A DNA stretch of 64,000 nucleotides from Hyphomicrobium sulfonivorans (GTDB lineage Bacteria; Pseudomonadota; Alphaproteobacteria; Rhizobiales; Hyphomicrobiaceae), in contig NZ_PZPO01000002.1 in the NCBI RefSeq assembly GCF_013306565.1, positions 446,501-510,500 on the forward strand, read 5' to 3'. How positions within the stretch are numbered: position 1 is the first letter of the stretch; each line of letters opens with the position of its first letter. Below, piece by piece: positions 17,605-26,410 of the stretch. Below the pieces are notes generated by a model. The model had not been told where the DNA came from, ran no database searches, and worked only from the letters and a program-made list of their open reading frames with translations. The position numbers and the translations under genes were made by a program.

Positions 17605-20133
17605 ATGATCGAAAAAACGGGTGTATCGAAGCGCGTCGGGATGTTACCGGCGATCGCCGTGCTGTGGTTTGCTGGTTCGCTGGCTACCGTGAACGCACAA
17701 AATACAGTGTCGGCTCAAGCTGTTGCAGCTGCGACGGCACAGGTAGCCGAGCCAACGGTGGCTGCAGTTGCTGCGCAGACGGAGACGCCTTCAGGCCATC
17801 CGCTGAGCCCGCCGAACGTTGTGCCAGAACCACATCCTCAGTCGCAGCCGATAGATGCGGCAGCAACTCCGGCGGCATCGGATCAACAGCCGGCACCGGC
17901 TTCCGCCGCGGTGGTTCCTGCTGGCGCTTCACCGATCGAAACCGGCACGACCACGCCTTACGTGTCGGTCAATCCGGCACCGTCACAGCCGCCGGCAGCG
18001 ATTGACGCCGCGCCCGGCCCTTCGGTTATCGAGCAGGCACCTGCTGCAGCGGCATTGGACGCGCAGCCTGAGCCGCAGGCACACCCTGCTGCTGTCGCCG
18101 CTCCGACGCCACCTGTGACCGCTTCTGAACTTCCCGCCGTGGCTGCACAACCGGTTGCTGCGCCGCCGGTTGCCAATGCCGCTGTTGATGCGGTTGCCCC
18201 GGCAGCACCGGCTGCTGCGCCCAGCACTTCTGCGGCGGTTGCTCCGGTCCCGGTTCCTGAACCTGACCATCAGCCAGCGGCCGCACCCGCCGATGGCGCT
18301 GCGCCAGCTGCGACCGCTGCTATCGCCGTGCCGACGCCGGGCGAAGCGCTGTCGGATTCCACCGCGCAGGTGCTGCCGCCAGCCGATTCCGTGGTGGCTG
18401 CAATTCGCACCAAGCTTTCGTCGCTCAGCCAGACGCTGACCAACGATGAGCGCGAGGCACTGAGCAACTACTATGGCCAGATGACCGGAACGGCTCTGTG
18501 GGCATCACCCACCGGCCTGACCGCGAAGGGCAAGGCCGTTGTGTCGGAGATCGGCCGCGCCGAGAATTGGGGGCTGCCGGGCGAGGCATTCAGTGTGCCT
18601 TCGATCGGTATTTCGGAGTTGACGCCGGAAGCGGCAGCGGATGCGGAACTTCAGGTTTCGACCGCAGTGCTGCTGTATGCGCGCTACGCCCGTGGCGGAC
18701 GCATCAACCCGCGCAACATTTCACAGTTGATGGATCAGTCGCCGGATCTGGTGGCGCCCGCAACGGTGCTGAGCGAAGTGGCGGCTACGGGCAGCCCGGA
18801 TGTGTATCTGACATCCATGCACCCGCCGCATCCTCAGTTTGAGGCGCTGCGCAAGAAGCTGCTTGAGCTGCGCGGCGTGGACGGCAAGGAACATGATGAG
18901 CCGGAAGTTGATCCTGCTCTGACGGTGAAGCTGCCTCCGGGGCGTCTGCTGCGTCTTGGTGTGACCGATGATCAGGTTTCGCTTGTGCGCCAGCGGCTCA
19001 AGGTTCCCGCTGACGATCCCGCGGACGAAAACGTTTTCGACGAGAGCGTGCGCAACGCCGTGCTGGAGTTCCAGCGCAGCAACAATCTTGCGGCTGACGG
19101 TCTGGTCGGTAACGGCACGCGTCAGGTGCTGAATGGCGGCACCGCTCCGCCGCGGGCGAGCGCGGAGTCCACCATCCAGCGCATCCTCATCAATATGGAG
19201 CGCTGGCGCTGGGTGCCGCGCGACATGGGCGAGTTCCATGTGTGGGACAACGTGCCTGAATATCTCACACGCGTGGTGAAGAACGGTCAAGTTGTGCTGC
19301 GCGACGAGATCGTCGTGGGGCAGCCCTCATGGCCGACGCCGGTTTTCTCGGCCGACATGAAGACGATTGTGTTCCGTCCGAGCTGGGGCGTGCCCAACGG
19401 CATCAAGACCAAGGAGCTGGGGCCGCTTCTGCGTAAGAGCAACAGCGGTGGTGGCGGTCTGTTCGGCCTGTTCGGCGGCGGCGGTTACAGCGCCCAGGCG
19501 GTGCTGGATGCACATGATCTGCAGGCCTATCAGAACGGTCGCCGGATCGATCCAAACTCCGTGAACTGGGCGTCGGTTGATATTCGCGCCTATCACTTCA
19601 CCCAGCCGCCCGGCCCGAAGAACGTGCTGGGCGAGGTGAAGTTCATGTTCCCGAACAAACACGACGTCTACATGCACGACACGCCGCAACGGAATCTGTT
19701 CGCGAAGTCATACCGCGCGCTGAGCCACGGCTGTCTGCGCGTGCATCATCCGCGCCGGTTCGCCGAGGTTCTGCTGGAGCAGGACAAGGGTTGGTCGTCA
19801 TCGCAGGTGGGCAACATGTTCTCGCGCGGCGGTGAGATTGCCCTGTCGACGCACATTCCTGTGCACATCACCTATATGACCGCGCGGGTTGACGATAACG
19901 GCAAGCTGCACACGTTCGGCGATTTCTATGGTCTGGATAGCCGCACGGCTGCTGCGCTGACCGGAAGATCGATCCGCTTCGAGCAGCAGCCGGCTGATCT
20001 GGAGGCGATTGCTGAGGCTGAGGGACGTCCGCAGCCACAGCAGCAGCAGCGCAAGCAGCAACGTAAGCAGCAGTATTCGAACTCAAGCCCGAATTCGCTG
20101 TCGGACGTTATCCAGGGGCTGTTCTCGCCCTGA
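17605..20133 (+). CDS. Large L,D-transpeptidase (YcbB/LdtD-like) with Ala/Pro-rich N-terminus
   Basis: An 842-residue exported enzyme expected to form 3-3 peptidoglycan cross-links or anchor proteins. A signal peptide (to about residue 31, ending VNAQ) is followed by ~220 residues of Ala/Pro/Val/Gln low complexity, an N-terminal LDT helical domain (from about 265), a peptidoglycan-binding-like region (LRLGVTDDQVSLVRQRLK, then FQRSNNLAADGLVG), and the YkuD catalytic domain with SHGCLRVHHP (His about 708, Cys about 710). The C-terminus is Gln-rich. ATG 17605 follows GAGGG. The length is well above the ~600 residues usual for LdtD, mostly because of the low-complexity linker. Confidence 0.93.
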   Translation: MIEKTGVSKRVGMLPAIAVLWFAGSLATVNAQNTVSAQAVAAATAQVAEPTVAAVAAQTETPSGHPLSPPNVVPEPHPQSQPIDAAATPAASDQQPAPASAAVVPAGASPIETGTTTPYVSVNPAPSQPPAAIDAAPGPSVIEQAPAAAALDAQPEPQAHPAAVAAPTPPVTASELPAVAAQPVAAPPVANAAVDAVAPAAPAAAPSTSAAVAPVPVPEPDHQPAAAPADGAAPAATAAIAVPTPGEALSDSTAQVLPPADSVVAAIRTKLSSLSQTLTNDEREALSNYYGQMTGTALWASPTGLTAKGKAVVSEIGRAENWGLPGEAFSVPSIGISELTPEAAADAELQVSTAVLLYARYARGGRINPRNISQLMDQSPDLVAPATVLSEVAATGSPDVYLTSMHPPHPQFEALRKKLLELRGVDGKEHDEPEVDPALTVKLPPGRLLRLGVTDDQVSLVRQRLKVPADDPADENVFDESVRNAVLEFQRSNNLAADGLVGNGTRQVLNGGTAPPRASAESTIQRILINMERWRWVPRDMGEFHVWDNVPEYLTRVVKNGQVVLRDEIVVGQPSWPTPVFSADMKTIVFRPSWGVPNGIKTKELGPLLRKSNSGGGGLFGLFGGGGYSAQAVLDAHDLQAYQNGRRIDPNSVNWASVDIRAYHFTQPPGPKNVLGEVKFMFPNKHDVYMHDTPQRNLFAKSYRALSHGCLRVHHPRRFAEVLLEQDKGWSSSQVGNMFSRGGEIALSTHIPVHITYMTARVDDNGKLHTFGDFYGLDSRTAAALTGRSIRFEQQPADLEAIAEAEGRPQPQQQQRKQQRKQQYSNSSPNSLSDVIQGLFSP

Positions 20134-20172
20134 TGTGAAGCGGGAAGCATTGGCTTCGACTGCAACATTGCG

Positions 20173-20206
20173 ACGCCCCGGACTGATGTTCGGGGCGTTT
20201 TGCTTT
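20173..20206 (+). terminator. Terminator after the L,D-transpeptidase
   Basis: ACGCCCCG, loop GACTGATGTT, CGGGGCGTTTTGCTTTT. Confidence 0.85.
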
Positions 20207-20223
20207 TCCGGTGCTTTTGCGGG

Positions 20224-21510
20224 TCAGGACTTGCCGGCGGCATTCCTGCTGCGGCTCGCTGCTATCAGCGCGTCGAGCTTGCTATCCAGCATGCCTGCAT
20301 CATCGGGAAAGCCGGCGGCGATCCACCAGTTCTCGAATGCGGTGACAATGCTGCCGACTTCGGGGCCCGGCTCGATGCCGCGCTTCAGGACATCGGCGCC
20401 GCGCAACGGCAATTGCGGCGCCTGCCACTCGCGAGCGTCATCGAGATGCGCTGAGCGCGTTGCGTCGTTGGCCGCTGCGCCTGAGCGAGCCCATGCGAGC
20501 AGCGCGCCATCCTGATACGCTTGCGGACCATGGCGGTAGATGAAGGCGCGCACTGCGGATTGATCCGCTGTTGGATCGAAGGCCGCGTCTGTGCATCGGG
20601 CAGCATTGGTGAGGTGTGTCGTTTCCGCTGAGGACAGACGCAGCTTGCGCTGCAGTTCATCCGGCGGCACCGCGCCCGAGAGCGCTGCAAGGCGCAATAT
20701 CGGATCTGGTTTCAAACGTTGGGCGTGTTCGATCGCGGCGAGATGGGCAACGGCGTCAACATCGCCTGCGGTGCCGATCAGTGGGGCGATGAGATCGTTC
20801 TGCGCCATGGCGGCGAGCGCAGGGACTGCGCCAGGCGCCGCAAGCAGCTTCAGCAACTCGGCGCGGATGCGTTCGCCAGAGAGCGTGGTCAGCCCTTCGC
20901 GTTCGGCGCCCGTTGCGGCCATGCCCTCGGCGTCGGGTGAATAAGGATCGCCGTACTCGGCCATGAAGCGGAAGAAGCGCAGGATGCGCAGATAATCTTC
21001 ACGGATACGCGCGCGCGCATCGCCAATGAAGCGGACGCGCCGTTGGGTGAGATCGCCATATCCGCCGAGCGGATCGTGGACATTGCCGCCGGCGTCGGCA
21101 TAGAGCGCATTCATGGTGAAGTCGCGCCGCATCGCATCTTCGCGCCAGTCGGTCGAGAAGTTGACGCGCGCCTTGCGTCCGAAGGTTTCGACGTCGCGTC
21201 GCAGCGTCGTAACCTCGAACGGAATACCATCCGAGACAACGGTGACCGTGCCGTGGTCGATGCCGGTCGGGATGCACTGCAAGCCCGCCTGCTTTGCCAG
21301 CCGCATCACATCCTGAGGCAGCACGGTCGTCGCGAGATCGACGTCGCGCACCGGCAGACCCATCAGTTCATTGCGCACCGCGCCGCCGACCGCGCGCACC
21401 TCACCGCCATCGACCGCCAGCGCGTTAAACACAGCCTGTGCCGCCGGGTGCTGGAGCCAGTCGGCGCTGCCTATGGATGGCGGCAGGGAACTGGTGTTGC
21501 TGGACGCCAT
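20224..21510 (-). CDS. cca: CCA tRNA nucleotidyltransferase / poly(A) polymerase family
   Basis: A ~428-residue class II nucleotidyltransferase that adds or repairs the CCA 3' end of tRNA. The catalytic GG and DxD motifs are visible as AVGGAVRNELMG and VRDVDLAT (about residues 42-63). They are followed by the RRDFTMNALY neck motif and the flexible-loop/arginine region DPLGGYGDLTQRRVRFIG with EDYLRILRFFRF. I set the start at ATG 21510; a GTG immediately before it is also in frame. It is the last gene of a reverse-strand operon with DUF6111 and a NUDIX enzyme, 39 bp after the DUF6111 stop. Confidence 0.93.
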   Translation of the reverse strand: MASSNTSSLPPSIGSADWLQHPAAQAVFNALAVDGGEVRAVGGAVRNELMGLPVRDVDLATTVLPQDVMRLAKQAGLQCIPTGIDHGTVTVVSDGIPFEVTTLRRDVETFGRKARVNFSTDWREDAMRRDFTMNALYADAGGNVHDPLGGYGDLTQRRVRFIGDARARIREDYLRILRFFRFMAEYGDPYSPDAEGMAATGAEREGLTTLSGERIRAELLKLLAAPGAVPALAAMAQNDLIAPLIGTAGDVDAVAHLAAIEHAQRLKPDPILRLAALSGAVPPDELQRKLRLSSAETTHLTNAARCTDAAFDPTADQSAVRAFIYRHGPQAYQDGALLAWARSGAAANDATRSAHLDDAREWQAPQLPLRGADVLKRGIEPGPEVGSIVTAFENWWIAAGFPDDAGMLDSKLDALIAASRSRNAAGKS

Positions 21511-21549
21511 CACGCGATCCTGTGATGCGGGCGAAAAAGCGGAAACCCG

Positions 21550-21816
21550 TTATTCGAAGTGGCCGGGGATGACCTTGCCGTCCTTATAAACCGGTGGCTT
21601 GTAGACCTGTCCGGGTTTGCCACCTTCCATTTTTCCGAAGCTGGCCAGAACGATCACGACAAGAACGACGCCGGCCAGAAACAGCCAGAGCAGCGGCGCA
21701 TCGTTGAGCACGCGCTTTGCCTCCGGCTTTTCTTCGCGCGTCATGTAAACGTAAGCTACGTAAATTATGGTCGGCAGAAGAAAGAAAAAAATGTTTTCGG
21801 CGACGATGCGGATCAT
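21550..21816 (-). CDS. DUF6111-type small membrane protein
   Basis: An 88-residue protein with two membrane segments: IVAENIFFFLLPTIIYVAYVY near the N-terminus and LLWLFLAGVVLVVIVLASFG in the middle. They are followed by a polar tail GQVYKPPVYKDGKVIPGHFE that is typical of the DUF6111 family in alphaproteobacteria. Function is unknown. Its start codon overlaps the stop of the upstream NUDIX gene by four bases, and cca follows, an arrangement I recall as common in this class. Confidence 0.8.
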   Translation of the reverse strand: MIRIVAENIFFFLLPTIIYVAYVYMTREEKPEAKRVLNDAPLLWLFLAGVVLVVIVLASFGKMEGGKPGQVYKPPVYKDGKVIPGHFE

Positions 21817-22475
21817 TCTGCAAAGAGCCTTCTATGCATGTTCTTCACGATGCCAGCGGTAACACCCCATATATACCGTTGTTCGAATGGCATGGCGTGA
21901 AATCGGCGCTCTGCGCCCAGCCATTGCCGTGATGCCGTCTGGTGATTTGCGACATCCATCAGAAATGCGAGCGGAACTTCGAATGCTTCGTCAACTTCGC
22001 GCGGATCGAGCGTGAGCTTGAAGCCAGGGCTGACGAGAGCGACCACCGGATAGATGCGAAAGCCGGTCTGGGTTCGATAGACGTCCAGATAACCCAGCGG
22101 CTCTATAAACGAGGGATCGAGGCCGATTTCTTCCTGCGACTCGCGCAGGGCGGCGGCAATCGGATCTTTGTCCGTGGTTTCGATACGGCCGCCGGGAAAT
22201 GCGATTTGCCCTGCGTGGCGCTTCAGATGGGCTGTGCGTTGGGTCAGCAATATGGTCAGCGCATTGTCATGCGTAACGATCGGCACCAGAACCGCAGCAG
22301 GGGCCAGCGGTGTGCGCGCCAGTGTCGGGATGAGTTCGGGCGTCAGATCGTAATCGCTGGGTGTTTCGGAATCCGGATCGAACTGCGGCTGCATCAGGCT
22401 GAGAGCGCCGGAGACGAGATCGCGGAAGCCGGTTTCGGAAAAGGGCGACGGGCTGACAAGTTTAGGCTGTTGCAT
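21813..22475 (-). CDS. nudL: CoA pyrophosphatase-like NUDIX hydrolase
   Basis: A 220-residue NUDIX protein of the CoA pyrophosphatase (NudL/YeaB) type. The Nudix box is seen as GGRIETTDKDP...ALRESQEEIGL, preceded by the CoA-subfamily motif LTQRTAHLKRHAGQIAFPGG. It probably hydrolyses CoA or its derivatives to 4'-phosphopantetheine and adenosine 3',5'-bisphosphate. It overlaps the downstream DUF6111 gene (ATGA), indicating translational coupling. The ribosome site before ATG 22475 is weak. Confidence 0.88.
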   Translation of the reverse strand: MQQPKLVSPSPFSETGFRDLVSGALSLMQPQFDPDSETPSDYDLTPELIPTLARTPLAPAAVLVPIVTHDNALTILLTQRTAHLKRHAGQIAFPGGRIETTDKDPIAAALRESQEEIGLDPSFIEPLGYLDVYRTQTGFRIYPVVALVSPGFKLTLDPREVDEAFEVPLAFLMDVANHQTASRQWLGAERRFHAMPFEQRYIWGVTAGIVKNMHRRLFAE

Positions 22476-22645
22476 AGCGATACATTAGCCAGAGCCAGCG
22501 CAGGCTGGAAGTATTGCCTGCAGCGCACATCCATTTGAACCCGCGTGACCGGAACGGCTCGCATTTTTCGAACAAATCACGATAACGTCCAAGTTGAACG
22601 TAAATTTGCACGATGTGAATGCAGCAAATCGGAAAGGAGGCGCGC

Positions 22646-23860
22646 TTGCCTAGCGGGCATGGCCGGACATTGAGATCTGCCTTAGTCGCAACATTGCTGC
22701 TTTGGCTTGCGGGGCTGTCCAATGTGGCACTGGCTGATGCCGTGCAGGACTTCCTGGCGACGCTGCCATCAGCACAGAAGGCAGAGTTCAGCGCCTGGCG
22801 CGCGGCCAACGCAAGGCATGATCGCGCGGTGGATGCCTATTGGGCGCAGGTGGAGAGCAAGCGCAAGGGCCGCAACGCCAAGCGCAATAAAACCAAGTTC
22901 TTCAACTCGGACGATTACGTCTGGACTTTCCCGCCGACCTACAAGGGGCCGACACTAAACCCCGAGCTGCGGCAGCGTTGGAGCCGCTTCCTTGAGACGC
23001 GCAAGGCGCCTGAGCCGGGCAAGAAGGAACCGGAGCCCATCCCGGGCCTCGACGATTTCCTCAGCGCCGCAAGACAGCACTACGCATTCACGCCGACGCG
23101 TATTTCTGAGCGCGAGTTCAAGCGCCGCTATGCCCATGAAGCACTTTCGCTGGGCCTGACGAAAAGCCAGGTCGTGCGCGTCTATGCGCTGGAGACGGGC
23201 GGCAATGGCACCGCCGACATGCAGGCCGGCATCAACCCTCTCACCAAAAAGGGGCGGCCGATTTCATCGGCGCTCGGGTATGCGCAACTTCTGCATGCCA
23301 ATACGGTCGGCGAGCTGGTGAAGCATGGCGATGACTTCATCAAACGGCTGCAGCGCATGAGGGCCAATGCTCCGACGCAGGCGCGGGCGGATGAGCTGCA
23401 TCGTAAAATCCATTCGCTGCAACTGATGTTGAAGAGCGCCAAGTCGGTGCCGAACGATTGGTATCGCCATGTGGACTTTGCCAAGACATCGCGCGGCTAT
23501 GGCATGCATGCGATCAATCTCGATGGCGATATCGGCCCGTGGTTGCAGGCGCTGAAATTGCGCGGCCTGAAGGATTTCGCGCAGCGCAAGGGCGTGACCA
23601 ACCTCTCCGGCGAGGAAATCGAGCTGATGAACCTTTCGGGGCCAGGGACGGGCCTGGAAATGATGCAGCCGGTTGGGCTGACGGCACCCACGACGAATTT
23701 CTTTGCCCGCCGCGCCTACTATGTGAACAAGATGGTCAACGATAAGACATCGGCGGAGCTGCTGGCCGAGTTCACGCGCCGGATGGATGCCAGCTCGCGC
23801 AAGCCGGGGGCGGTGGAATTTGCCGAGGCGTTCGATGAGGTGATCGCCTCGCGCCGTTAG
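22646..23860 (+). CDS. Exported lysozyme-fold-like protein of unknown function
   Basis: About 404 residues. I chose a TTG start at 22646 because AAGGAGG lies five bases upstream (22634-22640); a slightly longer frame from 22619 has no ribosome site. A signal peptide (to about residue 32, VALADA) is followed by a basic region (SKRKGRNAKRNKTK). A segment near residues 185-235 resembles soluble lytic transglycosylases: VYALETGGNG, then a loop and SALGYAQLLHANT. If so, Glu in ETGG would be catalytic. No closer family is recognised. It probably acts in the periplasm on peptidoglycan. Confidence 0.7.
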   Translation: MPSGHGRTLRSALVATLLLWLAGLSNVALADAVQDFLATLPSAQKAEFSAWRAANARHDRAVDAYWAQVESKRKGRNAKRNKTKFFNSDDYVWTFPPTYKGPTLNPELRQRWSRFLETRKAPEPGKKEPEPIPGLDDFLSAARQHYAFTPTRISEREFKRRYAHEALSLGLTKSQVVRVYALETGGNGTADMQAGINPLTKKGRPISSALGYAQLLHANTVGELVKHGDDFIKRLQRMRANAPTQARADELHRKIHSLQLMLKSAKSVPNDWYRHVDFAKTSRGYGMHAINLDGDIGPWLQALKLRGLKDFAQRKGVTNLSGEEIELMNLSGPGTGLEMMQPVGLTAPTTNFFARRAYYVNKMVNDKTSAELLAEFTRRMDASSRKPGAVEFAEAFDEVIASRR

Positions 23861-24026
23861 AGTGTCGGGTCGGGGCACGTCATGAAGAGAGTGCGGGGGC
23901 ACGGCGCCCCGGCGCCCCGGCGCACCACCGTTCATCGGCGGATTTTTCTGTAGACGATGCAAATCTGCATCAGACAAGAACGCGGCACAGGCGTAGGATT
24001 CTCAGTCGGGATAACCGGGGGCATCC

Positions 24027-24725
24027 ATGTCTGCTGTCTTACAGACGCGCATTGGCGCGAGTATTGCGTTGAGCATCTTAGCGCTGGCCGTCAGCCTGCC
24101 AAACGCAGCCCATGCCTATGATCCCTTTCGGATTCCAAGCCTCGCCTGGGCCACGGACGGAGAGCTGGTCGACATCGATGGCTCTCGCAACGGCTTCATC
24201 CTGTCGCCGGACTGGGCCATCAACGATCAGGTGAATCTCAAGGGTGCCGGTGGCAAGCTGCTGAAGGACACAGCGGGCATCTCCATTGGCGGTAAGATTG
24301 GCTACGACTACTACGCCAATAACATCCTGCTGGGTTTCATCACCGACGCGTTCTACTCGTTCGCTGACGGCAAAGGCCGCGGTGCCGGCGCCGGTCTCTA
24401 CAAGTCAGAGCTGAACTATTACGGCACGGTGCGCGGCAAGCTGGGCGTCGGTCTTGGACGTTGGCTGCCTTATGCCACGGGCGGCTATGCCTACGGCGGG
24501 CTTGAGGTGAAGGACATCACCACCGGGGCCAAGAGCAGCCAGGGTCTGTCGGGCTGGACGTACGGCGGCGGCCTTGAATACATCTGGAACAACGATCTGA
24601 CGGTGCACGCGGGCTACCGCCGCATCGATTTCGACAGCGAAACGTTTTCCGTTCTGCCGCTTGGGCAGCGCACGATCACACCGCAGATGGACGTGATCGA
24701 CTTCGGTTTTGTGCACCGCTTCTGA
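24027..24725 (+). CDS. Outer-membrane beta-barrel protein (Opa/OmpW-like)
   Basis: A 232-residue exported protein with a signal peptide (about residues 1-33, ending AAHAYD). The remainder alternates aromatic and polar residues in a way typical of an eight-stranded beta-barrel: GGKIGYDYYANNILLGFITDAFYSF, VRGKLGVGLGRWLPYATGGYAYGG, LTVHAGYRRIDFD. It ends with the barrel-assembly signal FVHRF. It resembles the Omp25/Opa-like porin family of Rhizobiales. The ATG follows GGGGG by four bases. Confidence 0.85.
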   Translation: MSAVLQTRIGASIALSILALAVSLPNAAHAYDPFRIPSLAWATDGELVDIDGSRNGFILSPDWAINDQVNLKGAGGKLLKDTAGISIGGKIGYDYYANNILLGFITDAFYSFADGKGRGAGAGLYKSELNYYGTVRGKLGVGLGRWLPYATGGYAYGGLEVKDITTGAKSSQGLSGWTYGGGLEYIWNNDLTVHAGYRRIDFDSETFSVLPLGQRTITPQMDVIDFGFVHRF

Positions 24726-25277
24726 TCGCTCGCAGCACTGCTCAGAAGACACTGATGTTGCGCTCCGCGGCGTAGCGATTTAGCGCTGCGTGCGCTGGCG
24801 TTTCCGTGCGGTCTGATGTGATGTCCGATGCCGGTGCGCTGGCATTTGCTAATCCAGTGCTAACTCCAGCAGCGCTCTGCGCCTGACGCATGGCTACCCG
24901 GCTTCCGTGGCCTGCCTGCTGCGACGAATTGTTCCTATAATGCCAGCCACGCTTCTCAACCGTTTGCGGATGGGGACGAGGGCTATCCAATTCGCAGGCC
25001 CGGCATCATCCTCACCGGGTCTGGTCCATGTCGTCTCCACATATACTGCTGCACGCTTCCACGCTGTCCGGCGATCCAGTGACGGTTCCCCATGTCAGTC
25101 ATTTCAGGCGGTGCGCCAGCGTTGTCCGTTGTCGAGATCTATCTGACCGCGTGCTAAAATGACGAGCGCGGCGGCAGGGAAAATCAGTCGGCGCCGCTAT
25201 GCCAGCAGGGAGTAGCGAGCCGCTCGCGGTAGCGGCTGCGTGACTATTGGAGATCAGCGCGTGCGCGTGATCGCGCG
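24726..25277. other. 552-bp intergenic region, no well-supported gene
   Basis: A reverse-strand frame ending at 24742 (about 49 residues from an internal ATG near 24890, C-terminus ALNRYAAERNISVF) is possible but lacks a ribosome site. A hairpin AGCCGCT / AGCGGCT sits at 25218-25237 without a U-run. Otherwise I see nothing. Confidence 0.5.
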
Positions 25278-26219
25278 TTACGGCCACTTCACGACGGGTG
25301 GCATCGACGACAGGATTGAATCGACGTTGCCGCCGGTCTTGAGGCCGAACACCGTGCCGCGATCATAAAGCAGGTTGAATTCGACGTAGCGGCCGCGGCG
25401 CACGAGCTGTTCCTCGCGGTCGGCGTCAGTCCACTTCTGGGTGTAGTTGCCGCGCACGAGCATAGGATAAACGCGCTCGAAGGCGCGGCCGACATCCTGC
25501 GTGAAGGCGAACGCGGCGTCCCATCCGCCATCGGCCTCGGGCGGCGTCAGGTAATCGTAGAAGATGCCGCCAATGCCGCGCTTTTCCTTGCGGTGCGGCA
25601 GGTAGAAATACTCATCGCACCATTCGCGGTAGCGCGTGTAATCGGCGATCGGGTGACCGGCGCAGGCGCCATACATCGCGGCATGGAACGCCAGCGAGTC
25701 GGCGTCACCTTCAACGCGGCGGCGGTCGAGCACCGGTGTCAGGTCCGCGCCACCGCCGAACCACCACTTCGAGGTGACGACCATGCGCGTGTTCATGTGC
25801 ACGGCGGGCACGTTGGGGTTCTGCGGATGCGCGATCAGCGAAATGCCGGAGGCCCAGAAGTTCGGGTTTTCCTCGGCGCCGGGGATCTGCTTGCGGAATT
25901 CAGGTGCAAATTCGCCGTATACGGATGAGGTGTGGACGCCGACCTTCTCGAATACGCGGCCGCCCATCATGCTCATGACGCCACCGCCGCCGGGGGCTCC
26001 GGTATGGTCGGTGCGGTTCCAGGGCGTGCGGACAAAGCGGCCCGGAGCCATGTCGGACAGGGGAGCGCCAGCGGGCAGGTCATCCTCCAGCCGCTCGAAC
26101 GCGGAGCAGATGCTGTCGCGGAGCTGCTGGAACCAGGCCTCGGCCTTCTGCTTATGCTCAGCAAGGTTGCTATCCAGCGGGCCGTTCTGTGCGTTATTGC
26201 CCGTTTCGCTTGCCTGCAT
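25278..26219 (-). CDS. hemF: Aerobic (oxygen-dependent) coproporphyrinogen III oxidase
   Basis: A 313-residue HemF, which decarboxylates coproporphyrinogen III to protoporphyrinogen IX using oxygen in heme synthesis. Hallmarks are [39 protein letters not shown], the stretch [20 protein letters not shown] and the C-terminal [15 protein letters not shown] chose ATG 26219 (MQASETGNN); a purine-rich GAGGGA lies 12 bases upstream, and a TTG further out is also possible. A sigma-70-like -10 (ATATAT) lies upstream at about 26262-26272. Divergent from the ABC exporter. Confidence 0.95.
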   Translation of the reverse strand: MQASETGNNAQNGPLDSNLAEHKQKAEAWFQQLRDSICSAFERLEDDLPAGAPLSDMAPGRFVRTPWNRTDHTGAPGGGGVMSMMGGRVFEKVGVHTSSVYGEFAPEFRKQIPGAEENPNFWASGISLIAHPQNPNVPAVHMNTRMVVTSKWWFGGGADLTPVLDRRRVEGDADSLAFHAAMYGACAGHPIADYTRYREWCDEYFYLPHRKEKRGIGGIFYDYLTPPEADGGWDAAFAFTQDVGRAFERVYPMLVRGNYTQKWTDADREEQLVRRGRYVEFNLLYDRGTVFGLKTGGNVDSILSSMPPVVKWP

Positions 26220-26410
26220 GTCGCGTCTGTCCCTCAAACCCTTTTGTTGGCGCAATTCCCCCTATATATCCCGGGCGACAATGTCTAGGGGCGCATCGTT
26301 TCGAGCGGGGCTCCAAGGCCAGGAAAAGCCTTGCATTTTTAGGCCGATGTAAAGATGCAGCGATGCCGTCGCCGCTGCCCAGGATCGGTTTGGCAAGGGT
26401 GGAGCTCTCA

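Noticed and set aside
24742-24990. A reverse-strand small protein after the beta-barrel gene
   Set aside because: No ribosome site at its candidate starts and no recognisable family; kept only as a note on the gap.
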